Shown here: in pieces, positions 23,190 to 35,200 of the stretch
Layout: each line of letters opens with the position of its first letter
How positions within the stretch are numbered: position 1 is the first letter of the stretch
DNA from: Zhengitettix transpicula
Lineage: Eukaryota > Arthropoda > Insecta > Orthoptera > Tetrigidae
Length of the DNA: 64,000 bases
Direction of reading: 5' to 3'
Assembly (NCBI GenBank): GCA_037074705.1
Contig: CM073590.1
Span: 89,954,947-90,018,946, forward strand
The notes under the pieces: model-generated
What the model was told of the DNA's origin: nothing
The model's database searches: none
The model's input: only the letters and a program-made list of their open reading frames with translations
Made by a program: the position numbers and the translations under genes

Positions 23190-23345
23190 TACATGGCTCA
23201 TTCTGGATTTAGGAGTTACACGTAGTCAGTCTTTTGCTTCTCCTTCAGTCTTAACCCCAGTTTAATAATCATGACGAACACAAACATCCACGTCGGTACT
23301 TCTAGAATGTGAGGCAGTGACGCTGACCACTGAACCACAGAAATT
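23190..23345 (-). mobile_element. tRNA-derived SINE (family 1), degraded
   Basis: On the minus strand there is an A box TGGTTCAGTGG (23327-23337), a weakened B-box area, ggatgtttgt, then cgtgtaactcctaaatccagaatgagcca. This aligns with tgtgtcactcctaaatacagaatgtgtca of the SINE at 2519. The B box has been lost, so it should be transcriptionally dead. Confidence 0.7.
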
Positions 23346-24477
23346 GGCTTATTTAGCAAATACGAAGTTAATTTTAACTCTTTATTTAATCGTTTAACCA
23401 AAAATTGTACTCAAGTACTCTTACTGATTTACCGTCTTGTGGTGTGATCGTGTTCCTCATTTATAATTAATAGGATAAAATTTTCTATAATGTCATTAAC
23501 ACCACTTAAAAATTGCGAACCTAGGGAACAAGAATTTGCTTTTGTAAACAAATCGGCACCGGGAAGTAAAATTCTTGGGAGGGACAGTATTTCGTCTAGA
23601 CCGCGCGGAGGGTAGTCACTAGTCAGAGGAACATCAGCAGATTTGCAGTTGCAGTTTGCAAGGAAACTGTTTGGAAAAACGAAATAGACGGTCGGAGACA
23701 GAGGATCGAGTTTGGCGAAGGAGCGTCTGGGTTAAAGCAAAATATGCTGTTATGCTCATCCAGACGATTGAGGATTACAGAGCCAAGATCAAATAAGCTC
23801 TGAAGGCGACGAATGGAAACGAGATTACAAGGTCGGTAGCTACAACTGACTGGAAGATGGAGGATATTATATTATATATAGAAGATGACACTTGCTGAAC
23901 TTTACTGAACAATCCCGCGGTTGCCTTTTATAACATATCTAAAATACCGGTCGTCATTTTCATTTTAGTTTGTTTCACAATCTACCCGAAGATATTTCTT
24001 ATTGAACAGTACGTATTTTGTATATGTGTGGATGAATTGTTAATAATTTGGAATAATTAATTTGTGAATCTCCTTAATTTTCTGTTATTAAATTCTAGTA
24101 AATTTGTATCAAACAATTTCATAATAAATGTAATAAATTAAAATAATTTTAATTATAAAATTCAGAGTCTCAGTAGCAACCTTACCAGTGTCTGTTCAAC
24201 CGTAATCATACGAACAATTTTTTTGAATTAATAAAGTTAGACGATGCTCAGATTATTTCAAGACTAATATTTCCTTAATGTGTTTTTAACTTAAACAAAC
24301 AACTTATTAAAAATCAGCTAAATAATCATTACTGCAAAATATATATTAATAGATGCAAAATTGATACTTTTAAGCCCCAATAATCTCTAGCATCTCTACG
24401 AACGTAGCTGGTAACTGCCAGAACTGCCTCAAATGTTTCGTAAAAGTAGTCTAAGTTTATCACTTAAGTAAATGTAA
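23346..24477. other. Non-coding DNA
   Basis: The segment 23560-23900 is GC-richer and purine-rich, somewhat like the R/U5 part of an LTR, but no TG...CA ends or target duplication are visible. Confidence 0.35.
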
Positions 24478-24630
24478 TTTGGATTTGGGAAAAATTATTC
24501 AACTGACAAAGCAATCTACACGCTCATTCATTTAAATGTTAGAACAACTAAACATGAGTCGGTACCCACTGGTAGTTTTCTGTCATCTCTCCAAAGCTTT
24601 AAAGCTTTGTATTGTGTATACCAGAGGTAT
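24478..24630 (+). pseudogene. Non-LTR reverse transcriptase scrap
   Basis: Reads GFGKNYSTDKAIYTLIH, matching the FGFRKN-STDKAIYTL block of LINE reverse transcriptases, then after a one-base frame change VFCHLSKAL, the palm motif that is normally FCDLSKAFDCV. The first catalytic aspartate is replaced by histidine and a short insertion follows, so it is inactive. The similarity ends near 24630. This is a different lineage from the RTs at 10925 and 46850. Confidence 0.65.
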
Positions 24631-26315
24631 AATGGCCATACTGACACCTCCACTAAGTCCCAAGGGTCAAGTCCTAGCTTGCTCATCATATCAACGTAAT
24701 GTAGTTTTGAATTATGCACCAATTTCGGTATTGAAACTAACCGTCAGTTTAGGTTTACGACGCAGATCACGGGGGTTGACACAGCTCCGTTCCCAAATTC
24801 GCTTCGTACCTACAGAAAAGTGTAAAGGACTTTTCATTGCGGCGCAGATAACTGATGCGCGTAATGTGCGTTACGGCCACTTACCATCATGCTAAGTGGA
24901 TAGTAGTTGCATATTGCTGAGAGTATAGAAGTTAAGTGCAGGACGTGGCAAAACTACACCATCATCTTGTCGAAAAGACGTCAATTATGCTTGGTTACGT
25001 GAAGCTTAAAACGCCATCTTGTAGCGAGTATCAGAACTACAGCACGTACTGGCAATATTAAGCTGCGTGATCACTTGTTTGGAATATTCGAGTACTTTCG
25101 AGAGTTTTCGAATATGTTCAACGCCCCGAAGACCTGTGCTACAAATAGCGGAGACATCTGGGAGACAAAACGTATCCTAAATTTGATTACGAAGCGACAA
25201 GTGCTACTTTAAAAGCGAAATATAGAGCCACTTCTGTGTATTGTGACTATTGTTTCTTTGTGAAAATACACATTGTGTTAAATTTAATTAATAGAACCTT
25301 CAAGATGGTGTTAATGCCATTTTGTTCTCTGTAATGAGACGAAGTTTTAAATGCCCTTAACTTTGTCTAAAATGTAAATACTTGGAAAAATGGAATATTT
25401 TCTCTTGGACGGGACGATAAAATAACTCGACGGTCGCAGGGACGTGGTTGAATGTGCAGCAGTGGAAAGTTTTTCAAAGTTTGGGGACGCGATCACATCT
25501 GTGTGGCAGATTCTAGGAAACAAAGAGGTATTTGGTCAGTGTACGTCGTCAGCGGACGTAATTTAAATATATGATGTCAAATTGTCTGCGGAGTTTCTTG
25601 GAAGCCAAATTAGTTTGGACACTTTTACAAGCTTAAGAAAAATATGTCTTATGACTTGAACAGTGAACATAGTTAAATAGAAGTCAAAATTAAAGTAGTT
25701 CATTCGGAGAAAAGTAATACTGCGACAAGATTGTAAGAGAAGTGAAGGCACAAATATAAAGTAAATGTAAGTGAAGTGATTTTGAAAAGCAGACGACACT
25801 TATTTACTTCATGAAAGTGGAGTGATTTTGAGAAGATAATGTTTTCGAGGAGGAGGACTGAGGGATTTCCACGGTCACATTCTGGTCAATTCAAAGATGA
25901 GAGAAAATTATATAAACTATCTGCTACAAAATTTTGAACATATTGCCACATAATTTTTGCCATAAATATCTATCCTAAAAAGAGGGCGATGATATATTAT
26001 TTTACGTTGTACAATCAAAATTTGAGTTATTTACGTATCTCATTTTTCTTATTTCATATTAAAAGTAAATATATTTGGTATAATGTAGCGCAATAGTTTC
26101 ATTATTGATATATATGTTTTTTTATTTTTATATAATAAGATATTAGCAAGGGTTGAGAGCTTGGTAAGTTGGAATTTGAGCAGACGCCGCCGAGACGGGG
26201 AGATAATCCCTTCAGTCTGGAATTGTACACGTATGACCCTCGGAAGTTACCTGAAATGTCGCACCCTTGGAAACTTTCGCTGAAAATCCCAGAAATTTGA
26301 ATTAACACGTGACTG
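24631..26315. other. Non-coding DNA
   Basis: No supportable gene. GC-richer patches at 24770-25140 and 25400-25560 hold no recognised motif. Confidence 0.35.
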
Positions 26316-26344
26316 CCTGAACCAATGGCATTTCTTGGTTCAGG
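26316..26344. repeat. Perfect 10-bp-arm palindrome
   Basis: CCTGAACCAA (26316-26325) and TTGGTTCAGG (26335-26344) are perfect reverse complements around a 9-base loop. It is followed by a GATC-rich segment. Function unknown. Confidence 0.6.
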
Positions 26345-27309
26345 AAAGATCGATCAAATAATGATCGAGACGATCGATTTTTGACATCCAGTGAGGGGCC
26401 TGAAAAAGAAAGGTGGAGACACAGAAGGACAAACCGTCACCAGCGACGGACGTGCAGCCCCAACTTGCAGTTTCGAGAGGACCCGGAGAGATCGAGGGTG
26501 ACATACGATAACGGCCAGACATCAACGAAGGTAACTGCCAAGTATCTCAATCCTGACGCACCTAGGGGGAATTACCGTAGACCATGTTTAACTGAGATTA
26601 AGGGATCAGATTGTTTTGTCAGGCTATCTGAACACGGTATTTTTTTATTTTTTTGTCCATGTTCAGATAATTAATTAATAAATTCTGTAAAATATCCTCT
26701 TAATTTATCATTTATAAACCTACCACTACAATAATAAATAATTATGATAAATAAAACCCCAAAATTAATTGATCTTAATCAATTGAAATTATTTAAATTT
26801 GAAGCTATGTCAAATTTAATGTGGATTTATATAAAATGGAAAAAAACGAAAAATATATAGTGAATTGTTAACATTTAAAGAGAAATTGGGATATCAATAT
26901 TTCGTGTCAAGTAATATGGGAATGTTTATAATTTGTAATGAAGCAATATTTTCCTCAAAGAATACAATATAAATCGGCATTCAGGGCTAAACATTCACAG
27001 AATTATTCCAAACTTATAGGAAGTATATGGTGAGAAAAATGTGTTTCTTTGAAACGCGTGTTAATTGTTTTTAAGAAATTTGATGAGCTTGAACCAGCAA
27101 CTCATACTATATAGTTTCCGTGTGCCTCATTCAATATTCAAACATTGGAAGACAATGTCTGACAGCAATCTAAAAAGGATCTTGTAGCAGAAGAAAAATG
27201 TGTCCAGAAAAAGCTAATTTATTTAAAAACATCATTTTGTCAGCCAATACTGCCGTTCGAATATTTTCCTGTCCTTTGGTTCTAAACAAAGGAATTTTAG
27301 TTCAAATTC
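26345..27309. other. Non-coding DNA
   Basis: A 97-codon frame at 26381-26674 spans a GC-richer patch but resembles no known family; the rest is AT-rich. Confidence 0.35.
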
Positions 27310-27485
27310 CCATAATCCATTACACCTATGACTTTGAGAGTTGTATTTTCCGGCGTTGGGGGTACGGTAAGAGTTGTTCGCTGTTCTCATTGGACCAGTC
27401 GACCATATCCTGTGGAGAGATGGAGTCGGGTAAATTGTGTCCCCACACAAAACCCTGATCGGAAGGACGGGGAACAAGTACCAAT
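27310..27485 (+). mobile_element. R510 fragment
   Basis: Contains the family middle section (gagagttgtattttccgg, ggtacggtaagagttgt, cattggaccagtcgacc, ggaaggacggggaacaagtacc) but neither the GC-rich block nor the 3' end. Diverged. Confidence 0.55.
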
Positions 27486-27794
27486 AAAACGGAACATAGA
27501 AAGTGACATTTTGAATCTGAACGCCCCCGTCAACTATTTATTCGTCGCCAATACAGACCATTATCGCATATTTTGAAAATGACGCCTCCTTACACCCCAC
27601 ATATAGGTGCTACAGTTATCTTAAATCATGGGAGTTGTTCCTGGGTCTTACGTGATACGTGTACCGAGTTTGGTTGAAATTATTCCACGATTTAATGAGT
27701 AACTTAATTTATTATAATAATACTGTATAATAAGGTAAGTAACATATGAGTGTTCTACAATATTAATATTATGATTTATTTCGAAAAAACGCAC
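27486..27794. other. Non-coding DNA
   Basis: Nothing recognised. Confidence 0.35.
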
Positions 27795-27912
27795 CTATCG
27801 GGAAAATGAACTGACGGGTAAACGTCAATTCGAATAATGATCTGCCGGGCAAACGTCAATGTGGATATTGTTGTCGGGAAAACGTGCTTCGGGCAAGTGT
27901 GTGTCGGGCCAA
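27795..27912. repeat. Degenerate CGGGNAAACGT-type short tandem repeats
   Basis: Five or six loosely spaced copies of a CGGG(A/T/C)AAA(C/T)GT motif occur in ~120 bp. They look like a decayed minisatellite. A perfect TGACGTCA occurs downstream near 27956. Confidence 0.6.
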
Positions 27913-28679
27913 CAACCGGATCACTTTTTTTATACGTATATCCCTCCCATAATGCTGACGTCAATAATCACGTCCTTCAAAAATTTATTCAGGTGGAATG
28001 TTTTTTCAAAACTTCTTCCCTTTGTCACACCGCATTTCCATTATTCCTTCCCTTTCACTAGTAATATAAAAACGTTTTATATCATTCGCCAATCCTGCCT
28101 ATTATAAGCCGTTCGGTTTCTTCCGAATGCGTCAGATGAAATTCACGATAGGAATCTTCTCGCCCATACCAAGTGTTTATTACATTCCTTGTTCCATATT
28201 CATTAGGGAAAATACTCTTGAAGTGCAAAACGAAAATTGAGGTTACCCGTATTAGTGGTTACCATGTGCCCGAAATGTCCACGTACACATTCTCCTTTAA
28301 AACGAATACGGACATAGTTTTGTCCATAAAAAGAAACTGCCCCAAGGATTTTTGCAAAAAGAGAATCAAGTGCCAGGTAGTTTGTGCAAATATGAACTTT
28401 AATAATTAGAAAAATGTATTATCTCTTTATATGTATTGCAATAAGTAAATATTTTCTTTTAAATTTGTACTAGAAGAAGGATTAATTCTTTAAAAATTAA
28501 CTTTCTGTTTAAGTTACGGTAGAAATAAGTTACATGGTAGAATATTATTATGTCACGTTCGTGTTTGTTTGTGTAATTGACTGGAAACGTAGAATAAAGC
28601 AACCGCTTCTCTTTGGCATGTAATGAGTTGTACAATCGAAGCGTTTCGAATTTCATCCTTGAAATCATCGTATAGAGGT
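27913..28679. other. Non-coding DNA
   Basis: No supportable gene; the open frames on both strands are short and overlapping. Confidence 0.35.
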
Positions 28680-28940
28680 GAACTTGTTACGAAGCGTTGT
28701 AATTATGTGTAGAACTGGCCAGGCTCTCTATTAACTCTGCCATTTCAACGTGCACTAATTGCAGCGTTAATTGGACACTCCACTGTGATTTGTTGGTGGT
28801 GTGCAGCAGTAGTAGTACCTCATTTAGCTGTTGCGGAAACACTTTCGCTCTAGTGCTCACCTTTAGGCTCCTTTACAGGAGCACGTCTGTTGGACCCTGA
28901 ACTGCATTGGGATTTTCTGCGGGTTCCATGAAACTATTAC
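28680..28940. promoter_or_regulatory. Candidate conserved non-coding element
   Basis: A patch with balanced composition, no open frame and clustered homeodomain-type sites (ctaattgcagcgttaattgg), plus a short hairpin (ggctcctttacaggagc). It has the look of a developmental enhancer, but conservation cannot be judged from one sequence. Confidence 0.2.
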
Positions 28941-29575
28941 AGCTTTCGTTCCTCATACAAATTTGTCTGACACTAAGAAAAAGAATTAACACATGTAATT
29001 GTCAAACATACAATCAACGTGAACACTTTATATTTGTCTTACTTAATATAACAGTACAGGTATCAGGTATCGCTTTATATTAATTTCACCGAGACGCTTT
29101 CAGATAATTTAGTTTTACTACTTGAATTTTAAGAAACATATTTAAAAATTATTTAAAATAGATAACTCTGTTATAATTTCGGAGGGATGAGTATAAATCA
29201 TAATATAATTAGATATGATATTTTTTTAAAAAAATATAGTTCATTCACCGAAATATAACATTACTTACAGAACTTACAAAGTTAAACAACTTTAAATATT
29301 TCGTAAAATCAATACAAATTAAGTAAAGAAATTTCAGATAATTTCTTCATATTCTAAGGGCCCTTGTTGGGTATCGATTGTCACAGATTCAAATAAGAAT
29401 AATAAAATAAATATATACATTGATTAATATTTATATGTCGAAATCGAAAGCCCGTGTTATGCGACCGTATATTTCTGTATAACTCACGAACACTCGAAAT
29501 ATTGCGTTCAAATACGCTTTGAATGCCGCGATAACCCCGTGATGAGGAACAGCGACAATATAACTTCGACCTTTC
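28941..29575. other. AT-rich non-coding DNA
   Basis: Nothing recognised. Confidence 0.35.
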
Positions 29576-29852
29576 AAGTTGGTATTCAGCCCTTCAAATC
29601 TCTTCCTAATCTATTAAAGAGGATTTTCCTCCACGTAGATTACTCTCACATAGCAAGTTACTCTAAAAAATTGCAACGGTAATTGTTGTACGATGTTCCC
29701 ATTAGAACAGTCGCGCATCTGCCTCCTAAACTAATGAGACATGGAGAAAGGAATGCTGCGTTCCCACAGCAAACCGCACTCCTGCCATCTTAACTGCGGG
29801 GGACAAATACCAAAAGGCCGACCTATCTCATACAGATTTTCTCAACAAGGTT
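29576..29852 (+). mobile_element. Two abutting R510 fragments (3' piece then middle piece)
   Basis: 29576-29668 matches the R510 3' end (cttcaaatctcttcc ... tagcaagttactctaaaaaa), and 29676-29852 matches the family middle (acggtaattgttgta, ccattagaacagtcgcgcatctgcctcc, cccacagcaaac). The order is permuted relative to a single copy, so these are two truncated copies in head-to-tail order. A similar order occurs at 51950-52412. Confidence 0.6.
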
Positions 29853-29895
29853 AAATTAAATAATTTAAATATGTAATATATATATATTTATATAT

Positions 29896-30835
29896 TGTAA
29901 TAATCAACAATTAGTCGTTTAATTAATTTGGTCCAACGTTTTGGTAGCCATTTATATAATGATCAAAATGAAAAGGTTAATTAAATTAAAATATTATAAA
30001 AAATTAACAAACAAAATAATTTATTATCAATTTGTGTCTTTCAAAAATTAAAAACAATTACAATCAAATTTAAGATCTCTTCTCTCAGGGCCTACACTGG
30101 GTTGGATAAAGAGAAAATGATTTAATAATCTGATTAACAATTCAGTTTAAAATCTACCTAAAAACAGTATGTCGATAAATGAAAGAAAGTTAAATGTAAA
30201 GAAATTAAACTTGAACGAAATGAAAGATGAACGAAATCTGACTTTTCCCTTTTAGTTATCGATTACAGATTTTATTAAAGTTTTGGTTACTTACGTAATG
30301 TCCGACTGGTACCAGATTTCTTTTGTATCTCCAACATTACACTAAAAATGCAAATTTTTACACAAATTCTAATTTCCTCACAGATTTTACACTCATGCCG
30401 TCGAAATGCACGCATCAGCTGTCAAGAACCTCGGATGATCCTCTAATTGGTCAGCTATCGGATATCGGTTTCCCTCAGTGCAAAATTGTCCGATTTTTAT
30501 AATGAAGCAACCCTTGCTTCACCGTTGGCTAGTTGTTGAAAAATCTCTGTCAAACTATCTGCTTGCTTACTGGAACTCACGATTTGCAGATTTTAGACTT
30601 TTACTGTTTCATTTATCTATTTGGACCGAACTGTTATTTATCTCTGAGAAAATTTGTTTTAATGTGTCTCCTCTCGTGGCTGACCGTAGACTTAGACTGT
30701 CGACTGAAGACTGCTTTTACTTTTGTGCGCACAATCGCCATTTTTCGGCTTTTCATCAAAGCAACAGAGCTCGCCACTCATTGTCGCTTTGCTTGCTAAT
30801 ACCGCTAATTAATGGCCTAATTAACTATTGCTTCA
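29896..30835 (-). mobile_element. Solo LTR of the ATAT-targeting family
   Basis: Plus-strand ends TGTAATAATC... and ...GCTTCA, flanked by ATAT on both sides (29892-29895 and 30836-30839). On the minus strand it contains gtcagatttcgttc, the tttcatttcgtt-rich stretch and atccaacccagtgtaggccctgagag, aligning with the LTRs at 2918-4130 and 39567-40766. A 128-codon frame on the opposite strand lies inside it and is a chance frame. Confidence 0.8.
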
Positions 30836-32021
30836 ATATATATATATATATAGTAATAAAGTGAATTATATTTTATTATTGGTTTTGTGTATTTTTAATA
30901 TTGTTTAATCTACAATAATAAAGGAAGTTATTTTCAAACACTTGTATTGTAATTATAAACTGTTATCTACATATTAACTCCTTCAGAATATTTAAATTGA
31001 TTAATTAACCACTGATTTATTTGTTTATAATTTAAAACTATTTATTTTTCATATATTCTATTTGTTTCTCTTAATTTCTGCGTTTTAATTATTGTGATTC
31101 ATTACAGAAGTTCCAATTAAGGTACAATTCAGCAAGAATGAAAAAAATATATGCGCATTGGTTGCTATAATAGAAAACGTAGTTAATAATCAGAAGAGGC
31201 AATAAATTGATATCTTCTCTGCTTCCTACACACCGCTATGAGTATTTCGCTTTCCTTCCTGAGTTCCTGATCAGCTGTGAATATTTTGCCTGCTTTCCGA
31301 AAACCGGTTCAAGAACAGAGAACAGTAAAAGTAAGAGAGTGCCTATTTACTTTATATGCAGAGTTAAAAATCACGAGGGTTTTGTTTGGGTACAGTTCAA
31401 CCTGCAATTTCTGCAGATATTTACCGAATCTCCACTTAACTCCGTGATGAAAAAGTGTTTCCAGGTTGACCCACTTTTTAATGAGCTTGAACCTTGCATA
31501 ATTAACAACACAATTTTGATCAATTAAAACATGAGTATTTTTAATAAATGTGTTGCTTAGAACTTGTGAATTTAAAGAACCAAAGCCAATTAATTTTAAA
31601 TAATTAATGAAAAAATAAATCATAGTTAATTTTACAATTTATAGATTTGTGGCGTGCAAAATGGGTGAGGAATAGGAATTAATATATTGAGGTCCAACTG
31701 CGCTCGGAAATTCCGTAATCACTTAATTCTAGATGGTCACTAGCGCTAAAGCTGAAAGCGGTGGTGTTTACACAAACGAGGCAATAAAAGAAATGTTTAC
31801 AGTAGAGTGTTTTAAGACTAAACAGATGGTCTGGGATGCAGGCCCGGAACAACAAACTGGAACACCATTAGTAGAAAGGAATGAGAAGTTAAACTATGCG
31901 CGAGAAACTAAAATTGGGAATCCGCTTTATCGACGGGAACCCAGGGTGTTAAATTCAGGAAATGTAGAATAATGCATGGCGAAAAAGAAGTTGGCTGGGC
32001 GGTCATAAAATCAACGAGGTG
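30836..32021. other. Non-coding DNA
   Basis: Frames of 106 codons (31207-31527, +) and 79 codons (31733-31972, +) have no recognisable domain. I do not call them genes. Confidence 0.35.
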
Positions 32022-32229
32022 CTATAATGAGAACCTGTGACTAAATAAATAAAAGAAAATTATTTGAGATTCTTGCATTTATACTGCGTGAGTTGTAATA
32101 ATTTTAAGAAATATTCTAAAAGACACTATAATGAGAACCTGTGACTAAATAAATAAAAGAAAATTATTTGAGATTCTTGCATTTATACTGTGTGAGTTGT
32201 AATAATTTTAAGAAATATTCTAAAAAACA
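32022..32229 (+). repeat. 104-bp tandem duplication
   Basis: Two consecutive 104-bp units (32022-32125 and 32126-32229), beginning ctataatgagaacctgtg, differ at only one or two positions by eye (actgcgtgag versus actgtgtgag). Recent local duplication of non-coding DNA. Confidence 0.9.
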
Positions 32230-35200
32230 CGTTCTAAGACCAACGCTCATTCAAGTCGATTTACAGCGATGGAGTTCGAAGTCAGTTTTAAGCAATAATG
32301 AGCCGAATAAAAGCACAGCTGAGCTTTCTCTCTGCTAATGTCTTGACATCTGAGAACAACTTTGTTTACACCTTTATCAGTGTTTTAGATGAGATATGAA
32401 TGTGATGTGTGAGAATAGGAACAGATCCGACGTTGCATGGCTGAGAAATCACGTGAACTGCATCAAAAAAGTGTAAACTGTACCTCGAATAAGTTAGGCT
32501 ATTTTCAATAATATAAAATTTCGCATAATATTTCATTAGTAAATGATTGTTCCAAAATATAAGTGCACTTTATATTTTATTGTAGGGCTATACATGACCC
32601 GAAGATAATAAAGAGCATATTTTGTTTTCAGTACTTTTTATATTTAGACCATAATATATACTATTCTATTTGTTTGTGTTAAATTATTTTCTAAAAAATA
32701 ATAATAATGTAAATTATTTTGTTCAGATGACCTAAATTTAATAATTATGTCGATTCCTAACCCCATAAATGAACAAAAAGTTTACTAATTCAATCAATTT
32801 ATCTCCAAACTGTGGGGCATTATAAAATTCTTAACGCCATCATTTAGACATTACCGAACTACTGAAAGGAATATGTTTATAGCCGCAATTTTTATTTTAA
32901 TATCGTTATACTTATCTACAATAGGGAAAGAGAATAACTGGTACATTTCATTAATTAATATTAAGTATGCATTTCTTATTCATTCTTCCGCAAACACAAA
33001 TATTCCTTTATTTATATATGAGCTCAGAGCCCAAAATCAATATCAGTCCGGTAGTTGGATTTAACGAATACAACCTTCATTTTCAAATTCGATGAAATTT
33101 AAACAATCTCAAATATTTTGGTGCTACAAAATATTTTTGAACTTTCAAGGTTATCATAAGTACCAACCTAGTACTCTTTTTTAGCTTTTATACTTTAAAA
33201 AGATCCAAAAGAGACTTCTCGATTATATAAACTTGTGATTTGACGGAAAGAGCCATTAAATTATTCTTAGTCCTATAGAAATGTTGTCTTCATTAGGATA
33301 TTGTGTTTCCACTACGCTCACAGGTCTCTGCGCAATTCAACATCTTTCAATAATCCTGACAAAGTGCAACAGCTGCTTTTTGTATTGATACGTGAAAAGT
33401 AAAAATTAACAACGAACAATCGACTTCTTTTCTTTTATGTTAACACAAAGCTGTAAGATGTAACTTATTGTTAGTTAAAAATTTTGCGTATCAATCTAAA
33501 TTCACGTCTTATTTTACGGATGTCATGTTTATATATCTTTTAAACATTTTACTGAGGTAGAATATCGGAACGAAAACTTACTTTTAAGCGGCGTCTACAA
33601 GGAAAGGCGCTCAGAAAAGAACCCTCTGAGGAAAGGAGGGTGCTGTAAAGTTTACTTAACCTGTGCATGATTTCTTGTAGATATACTCTCTAAGTATAAA
33701 GAACGATTTTCTCGAGAGTCTTCAAACTTCGATTTTTTCCACTTAACTGTCAGCCATCGAAGGAATTTGATTGAAGGGACACGCTGGAGCAGTAAAGAGA
33801 ATGTCCTGGAATGAAAAGCGGCGCAAATCTCACTTCACTGAATTTCTGGCTCGGCATGTTTGATATTGGTTGAAACACTATATATTACTTTCGGAAACAA
33901 ACTAATTTAATTATTCAGTCTGCGTAGATGACTACATAAATTACGATAAAAATATATGTAATGTACACGAAGCATTTTTTTAACCAAATATCTGAAGATG
34001 AAATGTAGAATATTATCTTAATATCACTTGATATTGAAACATGAAACAAAGGTAATCTAAGAAAATCAAAATCAGACATTGATCCAAATATAGAATTTTT
34101 TTAAAATCACGAAAATTATGCCATGAAATAAAATTTTTAAGTTAAACGTGACGAAGTATTTAATTTATTTTTAATTTTATGTTACAATCGAAACATTTAC
34201 TATACGTTATAATTATGGGAATAATTATTAGGCTTAAAGTTATTTTGAATAATTATAAACAGTAAGAATTGCTTAAGTAAACCATATCTTAAAATGTTTA
34301 GAAAATATTATTTAAAGAAACATTACGACCAGATAGTTATTTTCTTGGCATCACTTATTTTCCTTATAAAATTATATGACGTGTTTCATTTTTCGTCCTG
34401 AATAATAATTACGACATAATTTTTAAACTTTCCCTTGGCCTATTTTTAACTCGTTGTTAATAATTCAATTTGACTTTCCGTTATTGTTTGTTTAATATTG
34501 TAGTATAATCATTTTTGTAACATTTAATAATAAACTTATTTAATATTTTCATACTGTAGGTAACGGTAGCAAAGAAAATATTCATATTTGAATATAATTT
34601 TCCATTATGTTCATAATAGGTGTTATAGATATATTTTAATAGTTGGGATTTAATTTAAGCGACATTACCTAATTACTAAATTAATAATCAAAAAATTTAA
34701 TAAATAATTTCACTTATCTATATTACAGTAAAGTCATTAAATACGTACGGGGCAAACAAAAGAAAATTAAACTTATATATTTAAATTTGGAACCTATTTC
34801 ACAATGTATTTACAATAAAACTTAAATTTGTCTAATTTCACTTCGATTTAGTTTATGAATTACATTTAAAAGCCATTTGGGGAAAATATTCATGTTTTAT
34901 ACATACGGAAACCTTAACGAAATTGTGAATTGTGTACAGCGGATATAACGCGCGTTTGAACTTTCGCCATATTCTGTCGTAAACTATTTATGCTAACTTT
35001 CTGGAGTTAGATGGTGTATCATCCAGCATTATAGTTTCAAATCCACCAATTGCTTGGCCATCATGTTCTTTGGCACAATCTTTAACAACTACCGTTCCCA
35101 TAACAACTACTAAATGACTGCTCGCGTGCGAGACCTACTCTCCTCTCTCAACTCCGAGTTCACAATTTTTCACTACACTAGCAACTATCAGTCTATTTCT

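Noticed and set aside
27795..27912. CRISPR-like array
   Set aside because: Repeats are short, degenerate and unevenly spaced, and the genome is eukaryotic.
30478..30864. 128-codon open frame, plus strand
   Set aside because: It lies antisense inside the solo LTR at 29896-30835 and shows no domain; a second overlapping frame in the same region confirms low stop density by chance.
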